Below are positions 53,269-61,872 of a stretch of DNA of 64,000 nt, piece after piece. The stretch comes from Pseudomonas siliginis. GTDB taxonomy: Bacteria > Pseudomonadota > Gammaproteobacteria > Pseudomonadales > Pseudomonadaceae. The notes under the pieces are model-generated. The model worked only from the letters and a program-made list of their open reading frames with translations. It made no database searches and was not told where the DNA came from. The first letter of the stretch is position 1; every line of letters starts with the position of its first letter. The stretch covers positions 124,001-188,000 of the forward strand of contig NZ_JAHSTW010000001.1 of the NCBI RefSeq assembly GCF_019145195.1, written 5' to 3'. The position numbers and the translations under genes were made by a program.

Positions 53269-54297
53269 ATGTCTGCGCCACACGATCATGGCTCGTCCAC
53301 AGTGTCCCTCGAAGCACTGACGCAACTGCTTGAAACGATTTTTCTGCGCCACGGCACCTCCAGCGAAGTCGCCCGGGTACTCGCCGTCAACTGCGCCAAC
53401 GCCGAACGCGACGGCGCCCACAGTCATGGCGTGTTTCGCATCCCCGGTTATGTCTCGACGCTGAAAAGCGGCTGGGTCAATGGCCATGCCGTGCCACAGG
53501 TTGAAGATGTCGCGTCGGGGTTTGTCCGGGTTGACGCTGGCAACGGTTTTGCCCAGCCAGCGTTGGCAGCGGCCCGACCCTTGCTGATCGAGAAGGCGCG
53601 TCATGCCGGGATCGCAGTCCTGGCAATTCGCAACTCGCATCATTTCGCCGCTTTGTGGCCGGATGTCGAGCCCTTCGCCGACGAAGGTCTGGTGGCGCTG
53701 AGCGTGGTCAACAGCATGACCTGCGTGGTGCCCCATGGCGCTGATCGGCCATTGTTCGGTACCAATCCGATTGCGTTCGCCGCGCCAAGGGCCAACGCCG
53801 CGCCGATTGTGTTCGATCTTGCCACCAGCGCCATCGCTCATGGCGATGTGCAGATCGCAGCGCGCAAGGGTGAAAAACTCCCGGCCGGCATGGGTGTCGA
53901 CAGCCTCGGCCAGCCAACCCAGGACCCCAAAGCGATTCTCGAAGGCGGAGCCTTGTTGCCGTTTGGCGGCCATAAAGGCTCGGCGCTGTCGATGATGGTC
54001 GAGTTGCTGGCGGCGGCATTGACCGGCGGCAATTTCTCATTCGAGTTTGACTGGTCCAACCATCCCGGCGCGAAAACCCCGTGGACCGGCCAGCTGTTGA
54101 TCGTCATCGATCCGAGCAAAGCGGCGGGGCAGAGCTTTGCCCAGCGCAGCGAGGAACTGGTACGGCAGATGCACGGGGTCGGGCTCAAGCGTTTGCCGGG
54201 GGATCGACGGCATTTGCAGCGAGGCCGATCACTGGCCCAGGGAATTGTGCTGGATGAGCAGACGCTGGGGCAGTTGCGGGAGTTGGCGGGGGAGTGA
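53269..54297 (+). CDS. dpkA: Delta1-piperideine-2-carboxylate/pyrroline-2-carboxylate reductase
   Basis: A 342-residue member of the Ldh2/MDH2 fold, close by memory to the Pseudomonas DpkA enzyme. It reduces the cyclic imines of 2-ketolysine or 2-keto-ornithine to L-pipecolate or L-proline with NADPH. Motifs include DGAHSHGVFRIPGY (catalytic His), RVDAGNGFAQPALAAAR, NSHHFAALWPDVEPF, NSMTCVVPHGADRPLFGTNPIAF, FDLATSAIAHGDVQIAA and LLPFGGHKGSALSMMVELLAAALTGG. The ATG at 53269 follows GGAGCTTCAG; 19 codons upstream in frame are not used. It should serve D-lysine or hydroxyproline catabolism. Confidence 0.92.
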   Translation: MSAPHDHGSSTVSLEALTQLLETIFLRHGTSSEVARVLAVNCANAERDGAHSHGVFRIPGYVSTLKSGWVNGHAVPQVEDVASGFVRVDAGNGFAQPALAAARPLLIEKARHAGIAVLAIRNSHHFAALWPDVEPFADEGLVALSVVNSMTCVVPHGADRPLFGTNPIAFAAPRANAAPIVFDLATSAIAHGDVQIAARKGEKLPAGMGVDSLGQPTQDPKAILEGGALLPFGGHKGSALSMMVELLAAALTGGNFSFEFDWSNHPGAKTPWTGQLLIVIDPSKAAGQSFAQRSEELVRQMHGVGLKRLPGDRRHLQRGRSLAQGIVLDEQTLGQLRELAGE

Positions 54298-54308
54298 GTG
54301 TGCAGGCA

Positions 54309-54341
54309 TAAAAAAAGCGAACCGGAAGGCTCGCTTTTTTT
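54309..54341. terminator. Bidirectional intrinsic terminator
   Basis: AAAAAAGCGA pairs with TCGCTTTTTT, with an inner CC/GG pair around a GGAA loop, giving an A-run on one side and a T-run on the other. It can end dpkA on the plus strand and the DUF883 gene on the minus strand. Confidence 0.9.
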
Positions 54342-54354
54342 GTGGCGCTGGAAC

Positions 54355-54672
54355 TCAGCGACGGCCGAGCAGCAGGCCCACCACCAGGCCGAAACCGGCG
54401 GAGATCGCCACGGTTTGCCAAGGGTGACCACCGATGTAGTTTTCGGTGGCTTCGACGGCGGGTTTGGTGCGGTCGCGCACGCTGGACACCGAATCCAGTG
54501 CCAGCTGCAGTTTCTGGGCGATTTGTGCACGCAGCGTTTCTGCTTCTTCGCCGACCAGTGAAGCGCTGCTCTTGAGCAGTTTGTCCGATTCTTCGATCAG
54601 AGCCTGAAGCTCGCTGAAAGCTTGATCCTTGATTTGCTCTTCGGCAGCTTGCGAGGCGGTTTTACGGGCCAT
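54355..54672 (-). CDS. DUF883 (ElaB/YqjD/YgaM-like) membrane protein
   Basis: A 105-residue protein: a long amphipathic helix (EEQIKDQAFSELQALIEESDKLLKSSASLVGEEAETLRAQIAQKLQLAL) followed by a C-terminal membrane helix ending GLLLGRR, with the PWQTVAISAGFGLVVGLL signature of the family. Such proteins are tail-anchored, can bind ribosomes at the membrane in stationary phase and are often stress-induced. The ATG at 54672 follows AAGGAGTCACCCA. It converges with dpkA on the shared terminator. Confidence 0.9.
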   Translation of the reverse strand: MARKTASQAAEEQIKDQAFSELQALIEESDKLLKSSASLVGEEAETLRAQIAQKLQLALDSVSSVRDRTKPAVEATENYIGGHPWQTVAISAGFGLVVGLLLGRR

Positions 54673-54826
54673 TGGGTGACTCCTTGCAGGTGAATGGACA
54701 GTGACCAATGGAGTGTAGCGGCAGGCGAAAAGTTGCATGTCATTCGTGGAGAAGGGAAAAACCTGCACCGGAGATTTCCTTCGAGCGTGTAAGATGTCGC
54801 CATTTTACGCAGCAGGATAAATCCCC

Positions 54827-55081
54827 ATGAGTTTCAATCTGGCCGACAAATCCCTCGCAGAGCGCGCAGCGCTGGAAGATGAGAAATCCCGTCTGTTCGA
54901 ACTCTGGCAGAACAATCTGGGCAAAGCCAAAGGCGAAGCCGCGCGCTTGTTTGGGGAGCGCTCCAAGCGCAAGGGCAAATGGGCCGAGTGGGTCCGCGCC
55001 GAACTGGACGGCATGTCGCCGCCGGAATTCGCAAACATGGTGCGCAGTGAAGTCAATCGCCTGATGGCGGCGAACAAATAA
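54827..55081 (+). CDS. Conserved small protein of unknown function (84 residues)
   Basis: A charged, mostly helical cytosolic protein (LADKSLAERAALEDEKSRLFELWQNNLGKAKGEAARLFGERSKRKGKWAEWVRAELDGMSPPEF). No domain is recognised, and there is no signal peptide. The composition (Lys/Glu/Arg-rich) is consistent with a nucleic-acid or protein-binding helper. The site AGGATAAATCCCC comes before the ATG. It is convergent with the LysR gene six bases away. Confidence 0.72.
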   Translation: MSFNLADKSLAERAALEDEKSRLFELWQNNLGKAKGEAARLFGERSKRKGKWAEWVRAELDGMSPPEFANMVRSEVNRLMAANK

Positions 55082-55087
55082 TCCGCT

Positions 55088-56002
55088 TCACGCCTGGCTG
55101 AACGTGGCGGCAATCGCCTCGCGAACCTTGACCAGCACCGGATCGATCTGCGTGCTGGTGCGCCAGCCCAGTTCCACCGGATAGCGCGGTAAAGCCAAAG
55201 GGCAGGGCAGCAACGCCAGCCCGCTCAGCGTCGCGATGCTTGCGGCGGCATGGGCCGGGATGGTCGCCACCGCCTGACTGCCCTTGAGCAGGAAGGGCAG
55301 CGCGGCGAAATGCGTGGTCGACGCGCAGACTCGCCGGCTCAAGCCCGATGCCGCCAATCCCTCATCGGTGATACCGATAAAGCCCCCCGACGACACCAGA
55401 ATGTGCTCGCGTTCAACGAACTCCTGCAACGCGATCTGCTGTTGGCCTGGCGCGAGACTGGCCGGGTCGACCAGACAGGCATAGCCGCCTTCCCCCAACA
55501 CCTGACGACTGAGCAGGCGCTCGGAAAAGCCGCCGGCAGTGATCGCCAGGTCGATGCTACGCTCCATCAGCGCGCGGGCGACGATCTGGCTATGGGTCTG
55601 GCGAAAGATCAGCCGCAGTTTCGGCGCGAGACGGGCGATTTCCTCGATCAAGCGGCGCCCGTAGGCAATTTCAAAATCATCTGACAGACCGATCGCCACC
55701 GAGCGGCCGTCGTATTGATTGGCCGCCGGATCGAGCATGGCCAGGCTTTGCCGGCATTTGTTCAGGGCATCGCTGATCACCGGTTTCAGCTGATTGGCTT
55801 GCAGCGTCGGCGCCAGACCGCGCCCGGTGCGCACGAACAACTGATCGCCATACACCTCACGCAAGCGGCGCAATGCCGCGCTGACTGCCGATTGCGTTAC
55901 GCCCAGGCGCAAAGCGGCGCGGCTGGCGCTGGATTCATCGTGGAGTGCTTCGAAGACTTTCAGCAGGTTGAGGTCGATGTCGGCGATATTCATTTGACTC
56001 AT
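55088..56002 (-). CDS. LysR-family transcriptional regulator
   Basis: A 304-residue LTTR. The N-terminal helix-turn-helix is LNLLKVFEALHDESSASRAALRLGVTQSAVSAALRRLREVYGDQLFVRTGRGLAPT; residues from 90 form the periplasmic-binding-like effector domain (IGLSDDFEIAYGRRLIEEIA). The start may be ATG at 56002 or at 55993; neither has a good ribosome site. It is divergent from the nitrilase gene with 84 bp between them, the layout in which a LysR protein usually controls its neighbour. The effector is not known. Confidence 0.88.
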   Translation of the reverse strand: MSQMNIADIDLNLLKVFEALHDESSASRAALRLGVTQSAVSAALRRLREVYGDQLFVRTGRGLAPTLQANQLKPVISDALNKCRQSLAMLDPAANQYDGRSVAIGLSDDFEIAYGRRLIEEIARLAPKLRLIFRQTHSQIVARALMERSIDLAITAGGFSERLLSRQVLGEGGYACLVDPASLAPGQQQIALQEFVEREHILVSSGGFIGITDEGLAASGLSRRVCASTTHFAALPFLLKGSQAVATIPAHAAASIATLSGLALLPCPLALPRYPVELGWRTSTQIDPVLVKVREAIAATFSQA

Positions 56003-56086
56003 ATCATTCAGCAGTGGGTAGGGCTTTATTCATGATCGCGTGACGCTGGAGAATCAGCAACACCTGAACCTGATGGAGTAAACACG

Positions 56087-57010
56087 ATGGCCAAATCCAT
56101 AGTCGCAGCGTTGCAGATCGGTGCCTTGCCCGGCGGCAAAGGCGAGACCCTTGAGCAGATCCTTGCTTGGGAAGACGCAATCCGCGAATCCGGCGCGGCG
56201 CTGGTGGTGATGCCGGAAGCCTTGCTCGGTGGCTACCCGAAAGGCGAGGGCTTCGGCACCCAATTGGGCTACCGACTGCCCGAGGGGCGTGAGGCGTTCG
56301 CGCGTTATTTTGCCAACGCCATCGATGTGCCCGGCGCCGAAACCGACGCGCTGGCCGGATTGTCAGCGCGCACCGGGGCCAATCTGGTGATCGGCGTGAT
56401 CGAGCGCGCCGGCAGCACGTTGTATTGCACCGTGCTGTATTTCGATCCGCAGGCCGGGCTGATCGGCAAACACCGCAAGCTCATGCCCACCGGCACCGAG
56501 CGACTGATCTGGGGCAAGGGTGATGGCTCGACGCTGCCGGTGTTCGACACCCAGGTCGGCAAGCTTGGCGCGGTGGTCTGCTGGGAAAACATGATGCCGC
56601 TGCTGCGCACGGCGATGTATGCCAAAGGCGTTGAGGTCTGGTGCGCGCCGACCGTGGACGAGCGCGAGATGTGGCAGGTCAGCATGCGCCACATCGCCCA
56701 TGAAGGCCGCTGTTTCGTGGTCAGCGCCTGTCAGGTGCAGGCCTCGCCGAATGCGTTGGGTGTGGAGATTGCCAATTGGCCGGGTGATCGACCGTTGATT
56801 GCCGGTGGCAGCGTGATCGTCGGACCGATGGGCGACGTGCTGGCGGGGCCGTTGCGCGGGGAAGCGGGCTTGCTCACGGCGCAGATCGACACCGATGAAC
56901 TGATCCGCGCGCGGTACGACTACGATGTGGTCGGCCACTACGCGCGGCCGGATGTCTTCGAGTTGACCGTTGATGAGCGTGCGAAGCCGGGAGTGCGGTT
57001 CAACTCCTGA
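56087..57010 (+). CDS. Nitrilase/cyanide hydratase-type carbon-nitrogen hydrolase
   Basis: A 307-residue hydrolase with the family triad: Glu44 in [13 protein letters not shown], Lys131 in [17 protein letters not shown] and Cys165 in [14 protein letters not shown]. The CWEN(M/L)MP signature and the GYPKG segment mark the true nitrilase branch, which converts nitriles to carboxylic acids and ammonia; it is shorter than most nitrilases (about 340-360), mainly at the C-terminus, where filament contacts lie. Ribosome site GGAGTAAACACG. Probably controlled by the divergent LysR protein. Substrate (indole- or arylacetonitrile type) is undetermined. Confidence 0.88.
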   Translation: MAKSIVAALQIGALPGGKGETLEQILAWEDAIRESGAALVVMPEALLGGYPKGEGFGTQLGYRLPEGREAFARYFANAIDVPGAETDALAGLSARTGANLVIGVIERAGSTLYCTVLYFDPQAGLIGKHRKLMPTGTERLIWGKGDGSTLPVFDTQVGKLGAVVCWENMMPLLRTAMYAKGVEVWCAPTVDEREMWQVSMRHIAHEGRCFVVSACQVQASPNALGVEIANWPGDRPLIAGGSVIVGPMGDVLAGPLRGEAGLLTAQIDTDELIRARYDYDVVGHYARPDVFELTVDERAKPGVRFNS

Positions 57011-57031
57011 CCTTGAAACTTGTTTTGAACC

Positions 57032-57121
57032 TGTGGGAGCTGGCTTGCCAGCGATGGGGCCATGTCAGTCGACATCTTTTTGGCAGATGCACCGCTATCG
57101 CTGGCAAGCCAGCTCCCACAG
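57032..57121. repeat. Paired REP-like palindrome
   Basis: TGTGGGAGCTGGCTTGCCAGCGATG faces CATCGCTGGCAAGCCAGCTCCCACA-type inverted arm, almost identical to the copy at 14309-14400. It separates the convergent nitrilase and lipoprotein genes. Confidence 0.9.
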
Positions 57122-57147
57122 GGATCGGTGCCCGATCAGAAAACTTT

Positions 57148-57621
57148 TTACCAAGTCGCCGCACTCGCTTTAGGCAGGCTCAGCTTGCCGCTGTCGGTAA
57201 AGCGCATCGTGCCGAACAATCCGCCCGCCAGTTTGCCGCGCAGCACGTAGGGCAGGTTATCGAGGCTTTGCGTCTGGCTCAGGCCCAACGTCTGGCGCAG
57301 CACCGAGAACGCCGAGACGCTGACCGGCACCGTGACAATGGCTTCAGAGAAACGCGGGATCGAGCCGCTCTGATCGCTCACACCCGAAGCCAGCGAATGA
57401 CCATTGACCTCCAGATCCAGCGCGATGCCGTTGTAATCGATCGCCGTTTCATTGGGGTTCTGTACGCGCAGCTTGATCGCGAAGCGTACTTCCAGTTCCT
57501 GGCTGGGTAACGGTTCGAGGCCGACCACGTTGATGTTCACCGGATCGCGGTTGGGAAACAGTGCGCAGGCGCTGAGCGACAACAGCACAAGCGACAGGAT
57601 GACAGCGTGGACGCGGCGCAT
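57148..57621 (-). CDS. LEA14-like lipoprotein
   Basis: A 157-residue lipoprotein. The signal sequence ends in the lipobox LSAC (Cys19), followed by Ala at +2, which suggests sorting to the outer membrane. The remainder is a late-embryogenesis-abundant type 2 (WHy) fold: DPVNINVVGLEPL, FAIKLRVQNPNETAIDYNGIALDLEVNG, RFSEAIVTVPVSVSAF and a final KLSLPKASAATW. LEA14-like proteins are tied to desiccation or osmotic stress, but bacterial roles are unproved. It reads in the same direction as the permease gene upstream, with a terminator between them. Confidence 0.85.
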   Translation of the reverse strand: MRRVHAVILSLVLLSLSACALFPNRDPVNINVVGLEPLPSQELEVRFAIKLRVQNPNETAIDYNGIALDLEVNGHSLASGVSDQSGSIPRFSEAIVTVPVSVSAFSVLRQTLGLSQTQSLDNLPYVLRGKLAGGLFGTMRFTDSGKLSLPKASAATW

Positions 57622-57635
57622 AAAAATCTCTCGAC

Positions 57636-57674
57636 AAAAAAAGGGCTGAACCGTCGCCGGTGCAGCCCTTTTTT
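57636..57674 (-). terminator. Intrinsic terminator after the NCS2 permease gene
   Basis: AAAAAAAGGGCTG pairs with CAGCCCTTTTTT across a 14-base loop, 13 bases after the permease stop. On the minus strand the stem is followed by a T-run, as expected. Confidence 0.85.
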
Positions 57675-57686
57675 CAAGGCGCGACG

Positions 57687-59153
57687 TCAGCGGTTCAACT
57701 GTGCGACAGCCGCCGCTTGGCCGGGTTCACCTTTGGCGGCGACGTCGGGGTTTTCCATGACCTGCAGAATCGACGCTTCCGGGTCGAAATCATCTTCTTC
57801 CAGCTCGATGAATTCTTCCGGCAGGAAGATGTTCAGCACGATAGCGCACAACGCACCGACAGTGATTGGCGATTCGAAGATGTTGCGCAGCGCTTGCGGC
57901 AGTTCGCGCAGGACTTCCGGCACCGCCGCGATGCCCAGGCCCATGCCCAGCGAAATCGCCACGATCAACATGTTGCGCCGATGCAGGCCGGCCTCGGCGA
58001 GGATCTTGATCCCGGCCACGGCGACGGTGCCGAACATCACCAGTTCAGCGCCACCCAGCACCGGTTTCGGCATCAGTTGCAGCACTGCGCCGATCATCGG
58101 GAACAAACCGAGCAACACCAGCAGCCCGGCGATGAAAAACGCCACGTAGCGGCTGGCCACGCCAGTCAACTGGATCACGCCGTTGTTTTGCGCGAAGGTC
58201 ACCATCGGCATGCTGTTGAACACTGCCGCCATGGCCGAGTTGAGACCATCGGCGAGCAGGCCGGATTTGATCCGGCGGATGTACAGCGGGCCTTTCACCG
58301 GTTGCCGCGAGATCATCGAGTTGGCGGTCAGGTCACCGGCCGCTTCCAGCGGCGACACGAGGAAAATCACCGCCACCGGCACGAACGCCACCCAATCGAA
58401 GTTGAAGCCGTACTTGAACGGCACCGGCACGCTGACCAGCGGCACCTCGGGCATCGAAGCGAAATCCACCGTGCCCATCAGCCATGCCACCACGTAGCCG
58501 AGGGTCAGGCCGATGACGATCGCGCCCAGGCGCAGAAACGGCACGTCGACACGGTTCAAAACAACGATGGTGCCGATCACCAGTGCCGCCAGAAACACAT
58601 GGCTGGCCGCGCCAAGATCTGGTGCACCGAAGCCGCCAGCGATGTCGGTCATCGCCACTTTGATCAGCGACAGGCCCATCAGCGTGATGATCGTGCCGGT
58701 CACCACCGGCGTGATCAGCATGCGCAGTTTGCCGATGAACTGGCTGAGCACCACTTCGATGAAGGCAGCGAAGAAGCACACGCCGAAGATCGTCGAGAGG
58801 ATTTCGTCAGTGCCACCGCCGCGTGCCTTGACCATGAACCCGGCGCTGAGGATCACACTGATAAAGGAAAAACTGGTGCCTTGCAGGCACAGCAGACCGG
58901 AACCCACCGGGCCAAAGCGCCTGGCCTGGACAAAGGTGCCAAGGCCGGAGACGAACAGCGCCATGCTGATCAGGTAGGGGATTTCACTGTGCAGACCGAG
59001 GGCGCCACCCATGATCAGGGTCGGGGTGATGATGCCGACGAAACTGGCCAGCACGTGCTGCAACGCGGCGAACACCGTGGCGGTCAGGTGCGGACGGTCG
59101 TTGAGGCCGTAGATCAGGTCGTTGTTGCGCGGGGTTTTGTCAGAGGCGGTCAT
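57687..59153 (-). CDS. NCS2-family purine/pyrimidine permease
   Basis: A 488-residue membrane transporter of the nucleobase:cation symporter-2 family, with about 14 helices. Key signature pieces are QHVLASFVGIITPTLIMGGALG, the helix-10 motif NSMPMVTFAQNNGVIQLTGVASR, and LQGTSFSF (helix 3). The QNNG(V/I)IxxTGVASR form points to the xanthine/uric acid rather than the uracil branch. The acidic C-terminal tail (EEFIELEEDDFDPEASI) is notable. The ATG at 59153 has a poor ribosome site but matches the family N-terminus. Confidence 0.88.
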   Translation of the reverse strand: MTASDKTPRNNDLIYGLNDRPHLTATVFAALQHVLASFVGIITPTLIMGGALGLHSEIPYLISMALFVSGLGTFVQARRFGPVGSGLLCLQGTSFSFISVILSAGFMVKARGGGTDEILSTIFGVCFFAAFIEVVLSQFIGKLRMLITPVVTGTIITLMGLSLIKVAMTDIAGGFGAPDLGAASHVFLAALVIGTIVVLNRVDVPFLRLGAIVIGLTLGYVVAWLMGTVDFASMPEVPLVSVPVPFKYGFNFDWVAFVPVAVIFLVSPLEAAGDLTANSMISRQPVKGPLYIRRIKSGLLADGLNSAMAAVFNSMPMVTFAQNNGVIQLTGVASRYVAFFIAGLLVLLGLFPMIGAVLQLMPKPVLGGAELVMFGTVAVAGIKILAEAGLHRRNMLIVAISLGMGLGIAAVPEVLRELPQALRNIFESPITVGALCAIVLNIFLPEEFIELEEDDFDPEASILQVMENPDVAAKGEPGQAAAVAQLNR

Positions 59154-59269
59154 GGTGAGGTGCGCGCCGCAAGGCGGGGCCGGGTCAGAAAATGGGTGCG
59201 CAGAATGCCGGAAGAGGGCGGCGAGGGCAACGAGCAATAACTGCCTGAAAAGTCAGGTTTTACTGCCTA

Positions 59270-59358
59270 TGTGGGAGCGAGCTTGCTCGCGAAAGCGGTG
59301 GCTCAGTCTGCATCTCGGTGACTGACGAGCCGCCTTCGCAAGCAGGCTCGCTCCCACG
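59270..59358. repeat. Paired REP-like palindrome
   Basis: TGTGGGAGCGAGCTTGCTCGCGAAAGC faces GCCTTCGCAAGCAGGCTCGCTCCCAC. It lies between the divergent permease and ZapE-like genes. Confidence 0.9.
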
Positions 59359-59416
59359 ATGATCGTCCACGCGCGTTAATCAACAATGGCCAAGCGCCCG
59401 TGGCATACTCCCGCGC

Positions 59417-60535
59417 ATGACTTTCGACTCCCCCCTCAGTGCCTGGCAATACGCAGTCGACCACAAGGGTTTCATCCAGGATGAAGCCCAGGAACACGCG
59501 GTCTGGGCCTTGCAAAAATGCCATGAAGCCTTGCACGCCGGTGCCCGTTCGGTCAGCGGCGTGTACCTGTGGGGGCCAGTCGGTCGTGGCAAGACCTGGC
59601 TGATGGATCAGTTCTATCAGAGCCTGCGGGTGCCAGCGCGGCGTCAACACTTTCATCACTTCATGGGCTGGGTGCACCAGCGTTCGTTTCAACTCAGTGG
59701 CATCGCCGATCCATTGCGCGCTTTGGCCAAAGAGCTGGCCGGCGAAGTGCGCGTGCTGTGCTTCGATGAACTGTTCGTCAATGACATCGGCGACGCGATC
59801 ATTCTCGGCCGGCTGTTTCAAGTGATGTTTGACGAAGGCGTGGTGATCGTTTGCACGTCCAACCTGCCACCGGACGATCTGTACGCGGACGGCTTCAACC
59901 GCGACCGTTTCACGCCGGCGATTGCGGCGATCAAGGCACACATGACAGTGGTGGCGGTGAATGGCGCCGAGGATCATCGCTTGCATCCCGGAGCGATCGA
60001 ACAGCGCTATTTTGTCAGCGCGACCGATTCGCCGAGCGCACTGGGTGCCGTGTTCAACTCGCTGGCTGCAGATGAGACTGTCAGCGATGAGCCAGTCGCC
60101 GTGGGCCACCGCACACTCAACGTGGTGCAAGCCAGCGAATCCGTGCTGTGGTGCCGCTACAGCGATCTGTGCGAACAACCTTTCGCCGCCATGGACTTCA
60201 TTGCCCTGTGTGATCGCTACCGGGCTATTCTGTTGAGCGAAGTACCGAACCTCAGCGCACAAAAACGCGAAGGACGTATCGCGCGCGGTACCGAAGACGG
60301 CGCTGAGCGCGTGGTCGCCGGCGACCGGGAATTGCCGCAGTTGTCAGTACATGACGACGGCGTTCGCCGCTTTATCGCACTGGTCGACGAATGCTACGAC
60401 CGCAAAGTGCCGCTGTACGTCGAGGCAAGCGTTCCGATGGAGGCGCTGTACACCGAGGGCTATCTGGAATTCCCGTTCCGCCGCACCCTCAGCCGTTTGC
60501 AGGAGATGCAACTGCAGCGTTTCGCCGAAGCTTGA
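59417..60535 (+). CDS. zapE: ZapE/AFG1-family ATPase
   Basis: A 372-residue P-loop ATPase. Walker A is GPVGRGKT at 53-60 (Lys59), Walker B is VLCFDE at 113-118, and LPPDDLYADGFNRDRFTPAI and the arginine-finger region are in place. ZapE interacts with FtsZ in E. coli and helps division under low oxygen; AFG1 relatives are mitochondrial. It is followed after 17 bases by a DinB gene, an unusual partner for zapE, so this may be a paralogue rather than the main ZapE of the genome. Confidence 0.85.
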   Translation: MTFDSPLSAWQYAVDHKGFIQDEAQEHAVWALQKCHEALHAGARSVSGVYLWGPVGRGKTWLMDQFYQSLRVPARRQHFHHFMGWVHQRSFQLSGIADPLRALAKELAGEVRVLCFDELFVNDIGDAIILGRLFQVMFDEGVVIVCTSNLPPDDLYADGFNRDRFTPAIAAIKAHMTVVAVNGAEDHRLHPGAIEQRYFVSATDSPSALGAVFNSLAADETVSDEPVAVGHRTLNVVQASESVLWCRYSDLCEQPFAAMDFIALCDRYRAILLSEVPNLSAQKREGRIARGTEDGAERVVAGDRELPQLSVHDDGVRRFIALVDECYDRKVPLYVEASVPMEALYTEGYLEFPFRRTLSRLQEMQLQRFAEA

Positions 60536-60552
60536 AAGAAGAGGGCGCCGAC

Positions 60553-61134
60553 ATGAGTCAACCGCTGTCCCATCATTTGCTGACCATGGCCTATCAAAAT
60601 GCCTGGGCCAATCACCGCCTGGCAAAGGCCTGGAGCCAGCTCGACACCACTGAACTGGCGGCGCCACGGGTGAGCTTCTTCCCCAGCATCCGCCTCACGC
60701 TCAATCACATCCTCACCTGCGACTGGTTCTACGTTGATGCGCTGGAGCGCGAATTGCGCGGGGACGAGCCGCACCCGGATTGCTATGTTTTCTTCAATGC
60801 AGACGAGCCGTTTACCGAGGCTGCGGCGCTGCGTGCAGAACAGGCCCGCGTCGATCGCCGGCTGATCGCCTATTGCGAGCAACTGCGCGATGCCGATCTG
60901 CCAAGAATCGTCACTATCGCTCGCGACGAACCGCAACATGACAGCCGCCTGCGCATGCTCTCGCACCTGTTCGAGCACCAGCTCCATCATCGTGGCCAGG
61001 TGCACGCCATGCTCAGCGGCACGACGGTCAAGCCACCGCAACTGGATGAATTTTTCTGTGTCGGCGAAAGCGCATTGCGCGCCGAAGACTTCGCCGAACT
61101 GGGCTGGACCGAAGAGCTCATCTGGGGCCACTGA
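60553..61134 (+). CDS. DinB-fold metal-binding protein
   Basis: A 193-residue four-helix DinB/DUF1569-type protein. The metal-binding His set appears as His52 in LNHILTCDWFYVDALE and two His in FEHQLHHRGQVHAMLSG near 150-160. The family includes thiol S-transferases (e.g. mycothiol- or bacillithiol-dependent) and DNA-damage-induced proteins; specific function is unknown. The ATG at 60553 follows GAGGGCGCCGAC; longer frames upstream overlap zapE without a site. Likely cotranscribed with the ZapE-like gene. Confidence 0.86.
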   Translation: MSQPLSHHLLTMAYQNAWANHRLAKAWSQLDTTELAAPRVSFFPSIRLTLNHILTCDWFYVDALERELRGDEPHPDCYVFFNADEPFTEAAALRAEQARVDRRLIAYCEQLRDADLPRIVTIARDEPQHDSRLRMLSHLFEHQLHHRGQVHAMLSGTTVKPPQLDEFFCVGESALRAEDFAELGWTEELIWGH

Positions 61135-61259
61135 GCGCAAAAGATCGCAGCCTGATCTTCAAATTTCCGATTGCCCGCCCATTCAAACCCAAGCTAATGT
61201 CCCCAGGCCTTTCAGCTAGCACCTTGCGCGCCGGGGCTTTTTGCTTATCGGGGATGGAA

Positions 61260-61757
61260 ATGGATTCCGCAGAAATACTCGTACTTCAGGCCAGCTACAG
61301 CAACCCGGTGCACGCCGAAGCCATCGGCATCGTGCTCAACCACTATGCCGAAGATCCCATGGGCGGCGGTCATCCGATCGCGCCCGAACTGCTGCAACGC
61401 CTGCCCGAAGAACTCGCCCGCCGCCCGCATGCCTTCAGCGTGCTGGCCTTCGTCGGCGGTGAACCGGCCGGGCTGGTCAACTGCTTTGAAGGCTTCTCGA
61501 CTTTCGCCTGCAAACCGCTGGTCAACGTTCACGACGTCGCCGTGGTCGGCAAATTTCGCGGCCTGGGGCTCAGTCAGAAAATGCTGCAGAAGGTAGAAGA
61601 CATCGCCCGTCAGCGCGGTTGCTGCAAGATCACCCTGGAAGTGCTGGAAGGCAATGCGGTGGCGCAGGGTTCGTATCGCAAATTCGGCTTTGCACCGGGG
61701 ATGTTCAATCCAGATCACGGGCGGATGTTGTTCTGGATAAAGGATTTGCAGGCCTGA
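61260..61757 (+). CDS. GNAT-family N-acetyltransferase
   Basis: A 165-residue single GNAT domain: LQASYSNPVHAEAIGIVLNHYA, NVHDVAVVGKFRGLGLSQKMLQKVEDIA (acyl-CoA-binding loop RGLGLS) and CCKITLEVLEGNAVAQGSYRKFGFAPG. The substrate is unknown; the family acts on amines of small molecules or proteins. I chose the ATG at 61260, behind CGGGGATGGAA; the ATG six bases upstream sits against the GGGG and is less likely. It follows the DinB gene by 125 bp. Confidence 0.86.
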   Translation: MDSAEILVLQASYSNPVHAEAIGIVLNHYAEDPMGGGHPIAPELLQRLPEELARRPHAFSVLAFVGGEPAGLVNCFEGFSTFACKPLVNVHDVAVVGKFRGLGLSQKMLQKVEDIARQRGCCKITLEVLEGNAVAQGSYRKFGFAPGMFNPDHGRMLFWIKDLQA

Positions 61758-61791
61758 AGGCTTCTCACCGCAAATCACCAACATAAAAAAA

Positions 61792-61813
61792 GGCGCCCCA
61801 AGCAGGGCGCCTA
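61792..61813 (-). terminator. Intrinsic terminator after the small secreted protein gene
   Basis: AGGCGCCC pairs with GGGCGCCT across AAGCA-type loop; on the minus strand it is followed by a run of seven T. It ends the minus-strand gene at 61873 and may also affect the GNAT message from the other side. Confidence 0.88.
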
Positions 61814-61872
61814 ACTGTCATCTCCCGGGCCAGAGCGGAGCCACGGAAGGTTCATCGGTTGCTCGGTAGAAC

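Noticed and set aside
57660..59240. A 526-codon plus-strand frame opposite the NCS2 permease
   Set aside because: Extremely His/Asp/Gln-rich product with no domain; shadow of the transporter's hydrophobic codons.
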